64,000 bases of DNA from Symbiodinium natans. Lineage: Eukaryota; Sar; Dinophyceae; Suessiales; Symbiodiniaceae. Where the stretch lies: contig CAJNDS010002513.1 in NCBI GenBank assembly GCA_905221605.1, positions 246,001 to 310,000 on the forward strand, given 5' to 3'. This document shows positions 51,433 to 62,429 of the stretch, piece after piece. The notes under the pieces are model-generated. The model was given only the letters and a program-made list of their open reading frames with translations, had not been told where the DNA came from and searched no databases. Position 1 is the stretch's first letter, and every line of letters begins with the position of its first letter. Position numbers and translations under genes: made by a program.

Positions 51433-54061
51433 CCAGGCCCTTTGCGGAAAGGGGATGTCGCGGCTAGCTATTTGCAGCTTGGCTCCGAGGCGATCAACCA
51501 GGGAGGCAGCGAGTCTGCCGTGGCGGCCTTGTAGGCGGTTGCACTTTCTTTTCCGTAACAGATATCGCGCCCGCTGGCCGGCGGGAACACGGACAGTGTG
51601 GCGGCAAAGCGGGCAGACCCAGCACTGCTCTCGCTGGGGCCTAGTGTCGGCGGCTGGGCGCGGTCGTTCACTTGGCAGGGGCCGGCGATTGTTGGGCCTA
51701 TTGCGCTTAGCTGCCCGGTACTGCCTAGGGTAAGCGGCAGCATCAGGCCGGAAAGGGTCAGTATCGTCCACATCGATAGTGGGCTCTGCAGCACTGGTGG
51801 GCGGGCGTTTCTGGAGGCAACCAGCTGCCCTGGTCTGCGGGTCTCTCTTGCTCAGTGAGGAGGCTAGGGGAAACACGCGCGGAAGAGGAAGGAGGGGACC
51901 TAACCCTAAAGAACCGATCCAACCCTAAGGCAGGCTTAGATGCCCCAGGAAGAGGCTGCGAATGTGCTGGCCTAGTGCTGCGGGCACTAGGCGTGTTCGG
52001 TGGGAGCCAACTCTGCTCAGACCGGTGACCGACACGAGGGGGAGTGTGTTCACCAGTGCTTATGGAAGGAGTTGCAGCAGGGAGCCAATCCGCTTCTTCT
52101 TCATCAGCTCCTGCGCGGGGGAAGTTGTCCAATCCTTGGGGCCATGGTCTTGCCTTTTCGGGGATCACAACCGTGTAGTGTTTATCCCGAAGTACTAAAA
52201 TGACCGTTGGTGCACTGCTGCGGCCACTATGAATGTGGATCGCGGGAAGGGCTTCCTTTGACTGTTCGCGGAGGATCGTGAGGTTCACGCCGAGACGCAC
52301 GGCGGCTGCCTGCGCGGTCTCTCCGCATAACCACCGTCCGTCGCGGAGGAGGGATTCGAGCCATTGCTCCCAGGTAGTGGGCACGGCACCTGCCTCAGTC
52401 ACTTGTGTCCAGGCCGGATCTGGGTCGAACCGAGGCTTATAATCGACAACGTGTTTGTCGATATGTTGTTTTTACGTGCTGGCGCAGCGTGTGTCCCATG
52501 ACCTGGCACGCCTGGGCGTCTTTGGGGGGGGCACCCCCTCGAGCAAGGCTGGCGCCGACTGCGATAGAGTTATACCCGCAATTCCCGTTGCCGCCGGCAT
52601 CATATTCCTTGAATCCCTGGAGGTCCAAGGACGGCAAAGATATGCGTGGCTTTTTGGCGGCGTCGCCGGCTTGCTGTGAGGTATCTCGTTTACCCCCGAC
52701 TTGGCTGGGAGGGTCGGCTCCAGCAGGATCGATTTCCATAGGCTGGCTGGCATGGTGAACGTTGTCGCGCACCTGTGCCGAAGAGAGCAGGCTTCCACCA
52801 TTCTCCTGGCTTGCGGGCAGAGGTCGTGACGACCTTAGGCACACGGGGTTGCTGTCTCGTGAGAGTGACCATGGTCTCACCTACCTGGACCGCAAGAACC
52901 CCGCCAGAGGAGCCTTTGGGGGCAATGGCCTTGATGAGCCAAGGCCTTCTTTGCTTAGGGTGCCTGAGGACCTGTCAAAGTTTCGAGGATGTCGGCCTCG
53001 CGCCACCACCGCGGTGCGCCGGAGAGTGACCATGCGGAGGTGGACTCAGGCGGCAGGGTGTCACCGGTGTAGCGTACACCGAGGTAGTTGCCTCCTCCTG
53101 GCCTCCAAACGAGAGGGTACTTCTTGACATGGGCATCAGTTCGAACTCTGTCATGGTACTGCAACCCGGTTTCTTTGTCGCCCCTTGCACACCACTGCAC
53201 GGGCAAAGCAGGTATGGGCTGTTTTCCTTAGCGAGCGGTTTGGTCGGTTTTTGCCACTCGCTTTTTGGACTTGTTGGGCTCCCTCGGGGCTGACCCTGAG
53301 GTACCCTTCGAGGACGTGCTGTTCGCCTGGAGGGCCTTTGTGCTGTGAGCATAGCCACCCGTAGGTGGAATGCACGTGGTTGCTGCTGCACAGTTCAAGC
53401 GCGGTTTTGCCTGGTGCTTTTTGAGCCTGGGTCCATTGGCCAGGGGAGAGACAAGCTTCAGGGATGCATATCCGGAAAGTGACGAGCTGAACCTCAGTAG
53501 GCTCGCTTTTGCTTTTTGCAACAGGCTCCGGCGGGAGGGGAGGAAGAGAAGCGCCGAGGGCTTTGGCATTAAGCTGAACAATTTTGCCTTTGTTGCCTTG
53601 CTTAACGGCGAAGTGATGCGCCGTGGCGTCCTCGACAGAGGCAGAGGTGAGGAGAGCAAACGCCTTCGTGATCTTATGAACTTGCGCGAGCTCGCGCAAG
53701 GCAGTGATGCTCTCAGCATCGACGACCCAAGCAACCGTGCCTGTCGGCGTCTTGCCGGCCTCAAGGGCCGCGAGCAGCCGGCTTTCTTGCATGATAGCCC
53801 CAGGTGGCCAACTCGATGCATTGAGTTCCTCTGACGCCGGAGGAGGCGCTGGAGCGGGAGGTTTGGCCTTAGGCGGGCCAGTGGCAACCTCAGCCCAAGA
53901 GGCAAGCCTGCCTGTCGCCTCCTGGTGCACCTGACGCGAGGGCCCAGTAGCAGGGGCCCGTCGTTTGTCAACCGGCCTTCACGTGTGTCAAGCACTAATT
54001 GCTCGAGTTTTTGGAGTAGGTCTCCTTGGGGATTTTTCCGGAATTGCTCACACAGCTGCAA
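51433..54061 (-). pseudogene. Copy D/C, 5' part: N-terminal domain, OTU protease, zinc finger 1
   Basis: Broken over at least four frames. About 53930-53151 carries the N-terminal domain (HVHSTYGWLCS, VLEGYLRVS). About 53206-52955 continues it (WRPGGGNYLGVR, AWSLSGAPRWW). About 52880-52437 has the OTU start, GGNGNCGYNSIAVG, keeping the Cys. About 52402-51758 has the OTU end, LRDKHYTVVI, keeping the His, then W-x-P-x-x-T-P motifs (WLPAATP, WLPPNTP, WLPPETP). About 51680-51560 has zinc finger 1 (CPLCRHTVRVPAGQRAR). Homology to copy A stops at a Trp codon (51433-51435). An additional open frame at 54142-54591 may be its N-terminal extension. Confidence 0.7.
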
Positions 54062-54559
54062 AAGGGCTTGCAGGAGAGACCGCTTAGCCTTGGGCCTAGG
54101 CTGCCGTCCGGACGGCGGGTAGTAGCTACCAGCTTGTGGCTTTAAGCTGACCGCTTCAGGCGGGGCCCCCCTCTCAGGGCCTTGGGGAGGCCAACTTTTG
54201 AACTGGGAAAGAACGTCATTAGGAGTTTCTCATCTCGCATTCGTTCCGTTGCACGGCTACCTCCTTGTCCCCCACCACCTCTGAGAGACCCAGCGTGGAA
54301 GCTGAGATTGGCGTGGGAAGCAGCAGTAGGAATCATAGTTCCCCTTCTAACTAGGTGTTGTTGCTGAGCAGAGATGCCTGGCAAAAGACCCGTCTTAATC
54401 CAGCGCCGACCCCACGCTATACGCCTTGCCCCTACCCACCGGGCTGCCACGCACTGTCGACGACCGCAGCCTTTGAGGCAGGTGAAAGAGACGTATCTGT
54501 GCTTGGCCTCCCTTGCACTCGGAGGTCCATAGAAACCTGCGAGTGTCTTATCTGTGAAA

Positions 54560-55438
54560 AAAACTGTAAGTGACGCACCTGCCGCGTCCACATGCTAAGA
54601 AGCATTGTTGACGTACTTTTGGGCATCCCAACGTGTTCGAAGATCCTACATGCAAGTTTTGGGTCGGTGTAATCAAAAGCTTTTGCAAGATCAAGTGAAC
54701 CTATACACAAACCTTGGTCGACGAACTTAAGGACAGGCCCCAGGGCATCGCCTGGTCCTTTCTTGGGCACGCCGCCATACATATATGGAGGAATAAACTC
54801 AAGAAGCCATCGCTGGACTTCCGGCTGTCTGAAGCGGGCCTTAGACCATACCCTCCACCACACACTAGCGACGGATATTGGTCTTAAGTCCTCAGCGAGC
54901 AAGCTTCCATCATCCTGCTTTCTTTTCCCCTTTCCTAAATGGACTTGCCTGATGGCACGCCATGACGAGGGAATGCATCCCAAAGCTTCGCAGTGGGCCA
55001 TGAAACTTGCAAGGACGCGCCAAGCATCACGGCCCAGACGGGCCATCTCCTCAGCCTCCAAGCATCAAGACCTGGTGCGCCCCCCTTACTCTCCCTAGCT
55101 GCATGCTGAAGCTGTAAGGGTGTAACCGGGGCCCAGGACTTAGAGTCAACCTCAGGAGGCAGGTGCTCTGCAATAGCGTGCCACTCCATGTTCCAATCGA
55201 TTTGCGGCCTCTGCCATATGGTTTTCCAGAAGGCAGTCAAGTTTTGGATGGCCTCAAAGACAGAGGAGGCCGGATGACCTTCACTGGACTGCCTAACTGC
55301 GGCGCAAGCTTCGTGGCGTTCTTGGCGAAGCCATTTAAAGGCCTGTTTGTCACATTTCATCTTTTCACGCCAGGCCTTACAATTTTGCTCATCCGATTCT
55401 TTCCTACATTGGTCAATGAGGCCTCGTAAGCGCAACAT
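54560..55438 (-). pseudogene. Copy F: reverse transcriptase, 5' half only
   Basis: KQAFKWLRQERHE and FWKTIWQRP (pre-RT linker) are followed by GAPGLDAW, then in another frame DLRPISVASVWWRVWSKARF, IPPYMYGGVPKKGPGDA, IGSLDLAKAFDYTDPK and MLLSMWTRQVRHLQF. The catalytic YVDD block is missing because the copy ends here. Confidence 0.75.
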
Positions 55439-55444
55439 GTTTCT

Positions 55445-56463
55445 CTACAAACCACACTGCGGGTCAAAATGCGGGCTACGCAGAATGCGCGACCAAAGAG
55501 CCGGGTCACCCTTTGCAGGATCATGAAGAACTTGCCTTTGATATTTACGGATTCTGGCCAACAGGTTACTCAGCGATCGTTCCCTGTAGGAAGTATTGTC
55601 ACCATCAGGCTTGCTAGCAAGAAGATTTTTCCTACGGAGAACCACCTTACAAGGTTTCCCTTTACGAGTCAAAGAAGGTGGCAAACTAGCCAGGGCTTCA
55701 GGGCAGGCCTCCTGACATGCGTTGAGCAATGCGTTAAAACAGGACTCGTTCAAAATTTCCCAATCGGTGTCAACATCCTTTGTAAAGGTAAAAGGAAAGA
55801 AAATCTCGCCCCAACTTTTCTTAAACAAGTCATCCCATCGTTTGCGATCGATTTTGCCACGTTCTTCGACTGGCAAGGACACGGCAGGACATGTCTCATA
55901 TGCAGAAATGCTGCGATTGCTGCAGAGAAGATTGGCCTGAACAATGTAGTGATCCGCAACGTAATGGTCCAGCACTTGAGGGCATGTGACTTGCCTATCA
56001 GAGGCGAAGTAGTCAATGCAGCGGTTGCCATCCCATCTGGTGGGGCAGCCAGGGTCAAAGAGCTGTATCCCTCTAGTATCCAAGGTGTGCACCAACGGGT
56101 TCTCCTGTGGAGTGAGGTTAAAATCACCTCCAATCACCCATCCTAGAGGTGTTCTGGTACCTTGAATGAAGTTTGAAATTTCATCCCCTACATTGGCTGC
56201 TTCGGGACGCGGCGCAAGATAGAGAGAGCATAAGAGGCAACCAGCAACCCAAACTGCCTGGGCAGCCCCAGCACGGGCACAGTGTTTCCACGCAGGGCGG
56301 GAGGGGATACCTTTTTGGACCAGGACAGCGGCTCCCCCATGCGATTTAACGCCTCTTCCCAGGCACCGGAGAAATAAGCAAGGTATCCATTGCGGAAAGC
56401 ATGGTTACTGAATGCAGTCCATTCATTAAGAGTAAACGTGGCTTCTTGCAGCAGCACGACCAT
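55445..56463 (-). pseudogene. Copy F: EEP endonuclease
   Basis: VVLLQEATF (catalytic Glu) opens one frame (56463-56188). A second frame (56137-55445) carries IGGDFNLTPQENP (catalytic Asp/Asn), RWDGNRCIDYFA and VADHYIVQAN (the SDH block weakened to ADH). A linker toward the RT follows. Confidence 0.7.
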
Positions 56464-58028
56464 GCTTGCTTAGCACCTGCCGTGTTACACGTCCACAGAA
56501 GCAAGCTTTCAGGTAGCTGCTTGGTCTTTTTACGCGCTCTCGGGCCGGGCAAGCTAGCCTCCCCCACCCTAACACCCCGATACCCCCCAATGCGGGCATC
56601 TTCGCCTGTGCAATTTGTCCTTTTGTTAAGATTAACGCTGAAGAGCCACCTATGCTGGCAACAGATATAAAGCGACTTCCTGGGGACATCCGAGTCATCA
56701 CCAGGGAGTGATAACTCAGTGTCCCTAGCCAGACACTCCTCTGCAAGACAGCTCTTGCGTTTGCGCCCTAGATGTGCGAACCATTTATCTGCGACGTCGC
56801 GATGCGTTGCCCATGCGTGAAGAAGCAAGTTTTTCTGGGTCTCTTTTACGCACCTGACCAGTACCTGCATGCTTGGGCCTGCAGCAAGGGACACTCCAAA
56901 CCTTGTCTCCCCCCTGAGGGTTGACCCTCCAGCACTTTGTGCAAGTGTTCCAACCTCTTTGCTTGCGCTTCGATGGCCACTGTTTGTTAGTGGGTAAAGG
57001 GGTGTCAGCCTGTGACCAAATCCTGACGCAAGTGCTTTGGCAGCGTTGAAGGCAACAGACTGTTTAAACACTGCACGCAAACGGATAACTGGTCTGAGCA
57101 GTTGGAGCTCATCATCAGAAAGTCCTAAGCTGTTCCGAATCTCCTCACGATTGGCAGGTGACTCCGCCAACACTGCAGCCAAAAACTTTAGGAGTTTGGG
57201 GTGCAACTTTTGGGTTTTAACCGTGCAGGACACTCCCTTGAAAAGGCTGGGCGAGCCTTTCCTGCGGCACTGAGAGCACACAAGGACTGCGGTGGCTTCC
57301 TGACCCCGGCGCTCACGAGTGCTGAGGTCATGTACTTCAAGGTGTGACCTGTGCCCGGGCCCCAAGTCTCAAGTGCTGCCACAGCCTTTCGGGTCTTGAT
57401 TTTTCCAGCATGTTTTCCGCTTTGATGCGAGATCGAAGTTCCCGATCCTCGCGTTGCTTATTGCGGTATGCCTGTGTAGGGGTAATTTTCGGGTGTTCAT
57501 CCTGAAAATGCTTCCTGACACTGGCCTCATGCCAACACTATCCAACACTTCGACAGCTGGGGGAGACCCTTCTTACATATATGGCACGTCCAAGCCCGAG
57601 CCTCAGGAGGATGGCAGTGACTCGGAGTGACATACTCAACGACGCTGCCAAGTCGAGGGACTTGGGCGCGCTCTTCATCAGTATGTCGTGAGTTCAAGTG
57701 GTTGGTTTTTGCGACACTCAACTTATCTGGCATCACAGGAAGGCGGGATCTGAATGTGCATGCGGCAAATTGGGCAAATCCAAGCCTGCTCAGCCTGCTT
57801 CTGGGCAACCTGCCTTACTGACGAGCGAACGCCAGATTTTGTGGGCTGCCTGGGGTATGGGGCTGTATCCGGTAAATACTCAACATTATCAAAATCTTCC
57901 TCGAAATTTTCATGAAGAACATCCAGCTGCGTAGCGTCAGGCTGATGCTCAGCTGTGGCAGCGATGCTATCAGGGACAGGAAGCTGTCGCCTCACAGCCT
58001 CAGCGCGGGGCAAACTTGCAAGCGACAA
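56346..58028 (-). pseudogene. Copy F: zinc fingers, C-x2-C element, PGP motif and endonuclease start
   Basis: Pieces in order: AWICPICRMHIQIPP, LNSRHTDEERAQVPRLG, WTCHICKKGLPQ (zinc fingers), and VCSQCRRKGSPSLFKGVSC (C-x2-C element). A Cys/His-rich linker of ~200 residues ends in GYRGVRVGEASLPGPRAR, and then TCNTAGAKQAW opens the endonuclease. Frames change between pieces. Confidence 0.7.
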
Positions 58029-58136
58029 GATTTGGTTACCGGAAGCTTGTGCTGGATATTGCTCTGTCTGAGGAGAAGTTCCCTTTGCCTGCGACGCAAG
58101 ATATTTTTGATCCTTTTTGAAAACCTTCTGGAAAAC

Positions 58137-59086
58137 CTACTCACCCTTAGAGTTAGAATCCTTACCCTGAAGTTTTTGCCTAAGCAGGTGGCTGTCATTA
58201 CAAGTACTTGGCGTATTTGGCGCACGCCAATCTTGCAAGTCATCCTGAGGACGACCCGGGGACACATCAACGGATGCAGAGGGCGGCTCCCTCGTCTGTG
58301 CACTCACTGAGCGGTCGGGGCCGCCTGTCTTAGAACCAAGTCCCTCAGATTTGGGCGTGGCAGGGATTCTCCAAGTTGCAGGATTCGAGTGGGTACTTTG
58401 GGACCGTGTCCCAGATGACGGCGTGGCTGGAGGCCGCAAATCGTCTAGCGTGACTTGCTGTTTATGCACAGAGTCATGCTCAGCCCCGGCCCTCAACATG
58501 GTGCTTGTAACCTCAGCAGGCTCTGCTTCCATCCATTCCTTGGGCCATTGCCGCCCTGGGTGGAGACGCGCCAGAGCGTAATGACCTTTGCGCAGGAGGA
58601 GAACTATGGGTTCCTTACCTTTACGATGTTGGCCAAAGATCATTGGTCGATCTTTAGGGCATCCGGACACCGGGATTCCAATGATTGTTACCCCATACCT
58701 CTTGGATGCAGCCAAGAGGGAAATTCCTTCGATCCATCGTCCTTTCCTTAGCGTGGATTCCGTCCACTGCTCCCAATTGGTAGGAACGGCTCCTGCTTCC
58801 TGCGCCTCAGTGCCCTGAAGTGCGGCAGGGTCAAAATACGCTTGGTAGTCACCATGGTGAGATGTTTGAAAATGTCATGATGGATTGTGAGGGCCCTGGC
58901 AGGCAATTCAGACTCCATGTCACTGAATTTTTCACCTTTGTCAAATCCCAGCCCCGCCGCCAAACACAAGTACCCACAATCACCTCCTCCTCCACATTCA
59001 ACCTCCTGAAATTTATCCGCAAAAGGAACATTGGGAGCCGGGTCAGGTTGCTCATGCCGCGGTGAGCGTTCACGCTCTTGAGACAT
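58137..59086 (-). pseudogene. Copy F: OTU protease and W-x-P-x-x-T-P repeats
   Basis: Frame 59086-58748 reads ECGGGGDCGYLCLAAG (presumed nucleophile Cys kept), then TIHHDIFKHL. Frame 58715-58137 reads KRYGVTIIGI, PIVLLLRKGHYALARL (catalytic His kept) and RQWPKEW. It then has motifs RPPATP, WRIPATP and WRAPNTP. The aspartate of the usual G-D-G-x-C box is replaced (G-G-G-D-C). Confidence 0.7.
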
Positions 59087-60253
59087 ATCGGCCTCCGCAT
59101 TGGCTGACTGCCTTGACGCAGCAGGCGCTTGCTTCTTCGGATCTGATTCTCTTTCTGCAAGTTATTTTGAAACCCCGAAAGAGTTTTGTTTGGTCTCCTG
59201 AGGACAGCGACAGTGCTAGCCTGTCTCTGGACCTTTGCTGGCGCCCTTTGCAACATGAGAGTGGCGCCACCTGCATCAATTGCCATGACGCCAATGTCAT
59301 GACAGTCTGGGACCACGGCCTTTAGTAGCCAAGATGCACATTTGCCAGGCGGGCTGACAATCTCAACTTCAGTGGCCCCAGATTCGGTTATGCATTGCAT
59401 CTCCCAGTGTCTGGGAGCGCCATGTAGGCACCACGCGTGTCGCTGTGGCCTAGATACACCCCTCGGGGTGCGGAGTCCGAGAGATGCACCCCCACCACGC
59501 CTATGAGCGATAGTCACGCCCTCCTTCTTAGCTTCACTGATGACCCTATCGAAATAGGTTTTGGGGGTGTCCATCCTCACGCTGTTCAATCCAATAAACA
59601 GCTGGCTTAGGTACACTTCCGCCGCAAGGCTCTCAATGAAGAGCCCGTCACTGCTGAAGTGGTTGGCAACTTTTGCAAGGTTAGACTGCTTGACACGGAT
59701 ATAACCTTGCAAGATGGTATCAGTATAGCCTCCTTTGGATTTGACAGCCATTTCCCTCCACCCGTAAGTGGCATGAAGGACCTTATTACGAAACACCTGA
59801 TATGTTTGGGCAATTGCATTGCGTCGATATGCCTCCCACCTGTCTTTGGTGCAAAGATCCTTGACCACAGCGGCGCGAAATACAACAAGTGGCTCATCCT
59901 TAGTGGATACTGTCGTCTTTCTGAGCGTTTGCACAGGCAAATCAGGCAGCTCATTCGAGAGGGGCAAACATGACGAGTTCCAAAGCCTTGGAGAGAGTGG
60001 CTAAACAGAACTCACCCGTAGGTTCTGTAGCTTCGTCCAGAGAGGCCTGCAGGTCCTTGAGTTTGACCTCTTTGCTGTTGCACCATTGCGCGCAAAGTTT
60101 CCAAGCACTCACTGGCACGGGTCGCTTGGGCTTAGATAGTTTAGGGTCAACCTTAGGGTCGGGCTTAGGTTGGCAAGACTGTGCAGGGGTCTGCAAGAGC
60201 ACCTGCCTTTGAACGCCAGCTCCACCAGCGTTAGCACGCACAGATGTTTGCAT
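58849..60253 (-). pseudogene. Copy F: N-terminal domain
   Basis: A proline/lysine-rich N-terminus (60253-59951) is followed, in another frame, by a 372-codon frame. That frame carries the conserved domain: VLHATYGWREM, HRRGGGASLGLR and AWCLHGAPRHW, then a hydrophobic strand (VEIVSPPG...WLLKAVVPD). The same three motifs at the same spacing occur in A and D. The last ~100 codons of this frame run out of register with the OTU domain. Confidence 0.7.
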
Positions 60254-60257
60254 CCCT

Positions 60258-61122
60258 TCAGCGAATTGCGACTATTGGCAATCTCTGGCATTTGGTCCTG
60301 ATCAAACTGTTCGTCCAGGCCACGAGAGATTGCAACTTTTGTAACAGGCCACTCGTACCATGAACCTGAGCCGCCTGAGCCTTACTCACAAGATTCTGAA
60401 GCGACACAAGCCCGCAGGTTCCGACCATCAAAGATGACATGTTCTTTACGGTTTCTGTTGGAAGACTCTTGACCACCTCCCCTGTAAACAAGATCAGGTC
60501 TGAACCTGAAGGCTTTGTGCACTGTTGCTCATCACAGCATGTGACAAATTTCTCGGCGTCTCGGAGCATTTTGTCAACCCAAAAACTGCGTGCAGCTTTT
60601 ACCCTTCTCTTACCAACAAATTGGGCACGACAGATCTGCAAATCAGACCTCTGCGCACCTTTTGCAACACCAGCTGTCTGCAAGGGCTTACTGATTATCA
60701 TGCCAAACATCAGTTCCCAAGCTGGAATAACTTGCACAAAACCAAAAAAGGAACTGTAATATCGCTGCTTTGAAACTCTCATCCTTCAATGGGAAGGCCA
60801 GAGAGTGCAGCGAGGCTGTTTCGAACTGAGTTCGCTCTTCGATAGCATTCAACATGGTAAACTTAGGATGAGTCGCGTCGCCACTCACCAAAATCTCCCA
60901 GTTCACCAAGAAAGTACTATCGTTCACCGCTGGCTTCGCAATCACAGTACTGTCATTGACTATTGGCATTGTGTGAGCTGCCTCTGAATGACAAAGCAAA
61001 GTTGCAAAGGCGATTCCCAGAAGCCACCTTTTTGCAGCCAGACGCACACCAGAGCAAAGAAGAACTGGTCGTCGTCGAGGCCCCCATCGCGACCACATGG
61101 AAGTTGGCGTAGCGCGACTCAT
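60258..61122 (-). other. Two overlapping unrecognised open frames between copies F and G
   Basis: Frames 60258-60782 (174 codons) and 60688-61122 (144 codons) are both open with plausible composition. The second starts with a basic segment then a hydrophobic one (WLLGIAFATLLCHSEAA), signal-peptide-like. Neither has a recognised domain. They may be 5' untranslated sequence of F or an exon. The junction CCTGCGAGGTAATGA at its upstream end (minus strand, about 61120-61134) is identical over 15 bases to the intron/exon junction at 31475-31489. Confidence 0.35.
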
Positions 61123-61240
61123 TACCTCGCAGGAAGGGGAAGGAAGGTTATAGACAACGCCGCAGACCCCACACGCCCCGTCAAAGAGCGCCGAGTCATA
61201 CCGCCAGGCGGCTCCTTAGCTGCCGAAGGCAACAGGTTCC

Positions 61241-62353
61241 TCAGCGGATCAAGAAGGCACATGCCAGCAGCAAGCGACTGCCGACATCCTTCCAAATCGT
61301 GTCGAGACGCTTGCAAGCATACTGTGGCGGAGCCTTTTGAACCCAACCCCATTTGCCCGCAGCAGCTGAGGCCGAAGCGCACAAGCGCCTAAGCATCCTA
61401 CGAGAAACAGGGAGCCCTTTACACTTCAAAGCCACAAGTTCAGCTTTACAGAGCTGCTTAGCTTCCTTAGCATCGACAGTCCTGTCAGAGCCCATCGAGA
61501 CCCGCAGCACGACGAGCCTGTGCGAAGTGAAGGGCCCACATTCAGTACGCCTCAGGAGCCTGCGGCCGTAAGCCGACTTGTGAAGGAACTGAGCCTTGTG
61601 GGGATGCTCTTTGAACCACAAAAGGGTGCTTTCCTCCCTCCAAAAGTTCCACACCAAGGCCAGGTCACACTGGCAAAGCTACGATCGTCGACAAAGATAA
61701 TCTCAAAGTAAGCTTGGTGCTCCCACAGCCAGAAGATTGGCCCTGATAAGCACTCCAGTCGCTCGCATCATGCTGCCATCCAACATTATACCATGACCAG
61801 CTTTGGTCTGCGCAGGTAGCAGCAGGCGCCCCGGCGCTTGAGTCTGTTAAGATTTCCACCCGGCCTCATATCTCCTGCCAGGTCTGCGCCGTGCTGCTGA
61901 CGAGGCTTTCCTTTGCCAATGTGAACCTGTCGAGCTTGCTTCCACATACTAGGAGCCTGGCCACAAGTTTCGCATGTGTGAAAGAAGCCAACAAGGCAAT
62001 GCTGAGGTCATCAACCGAGAGGGTCCAGTGGTCAACTTGGGCCATATCCTACGACAGTCAGTTCGAGGCCAGACAGACTTCCAGTAAACAGAAAGCTTAC
62101 GCAAGGCTTCCTGAACAGAGGTGGCCAGGGCATCCTCTTCCTCCTTTTGGATGGCCAGCGTAACGTCAGTGACAGCTTTTCGGAGCCAACGAAAGGCGTG
62201 ACTATCATCGTCCATCTGAGTCTTCCATCTAGCAAGCCTCTCACGGTTCTCTTGCTTCAGGATGGTCTCGAGCTCAGTTTTAGTTTTAGCAGCTCGAATG
62301 TTTTGGGTGAGGTTCTTACTAGCATCATAGTGAGGAGACCTTGGCCGAAGCAA
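61241..62353 (-). pseudogene. Retroelement copy G: internally deleted reverse-transcriptase fragment
   Basis: The upstream part (62353 to about 62000) reads the pre-RT linker, RLARWKTQMDDDSHAFRWLR and SVYWKSVWPR. Most of the RT fingers and palm are missing. Near 61710-61675 the catalytic block reads IIFVDDRSFAS. The post-RT region (61657-61241) reads VWNFWREESTLLWFKEHPHK and KWGWVQKAP. The endonuclease and everything N-terminal are absent. It is the same family, as shown by matching blocks in copy A. Confidence 0.7.
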
Positions 62354-62407
62354 AAACTCCAGAAGAATGCGAACACGGAGATCGGCGCATGCTCTCGGTG
62401 CGGAAGT

Positions 62408-62427
62408 TTGAGCCGAGCCAAAATGGC
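62408..62427 (-). other. Spliced-leader-like 13-mer
   Basis: The minus strand reads TGCCATTTTGGCTCGGCTC, sharing the 13-mer GCCATTTTGGCTC with the core of the dinoflagellate trans-spliced leader (ending ...GCCATTTTGGCTCAAG). A second partial GGCTCAA follows. It lies about 55 bases upstream of copy G. Confidence 0.4.
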
Positions 62428-62429
62428 AG

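Larger units (their letters stand above)
48780..54560 (-). mobile_element. Non-LTR retrotransposon copy D/C, decayed and interrupted
   Basis: Two coding remnants, 54061-51433 (N-terminal domain, OTU, W-x-P motif, zinc finger 1) and 50294-48780 (zinc finger 2 onward to endonuclease), align end-to-end with copy A. They are separated by 1.14 kb of unrelated sequence. The break falls between zinc finger 1 and zinc finger 2. The 3' part is lost where copy B begins. The upstream edge lies near 54560, where it cuts into copy F. Confidence 0.65.
54432..60253 (-). mobile_element. Non-LTR retrotransposon copy F, heavily decayed, 3'-truncated
   Basis: At least ten frame breaks across about 5.7 kb, yet every family domain is recognisable in order up to the middle of the reverse transcriptase. 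RT homology ends at about 54560, where copy D/C begins. This is the most decayed of the long copies. Confidence 0.75.
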
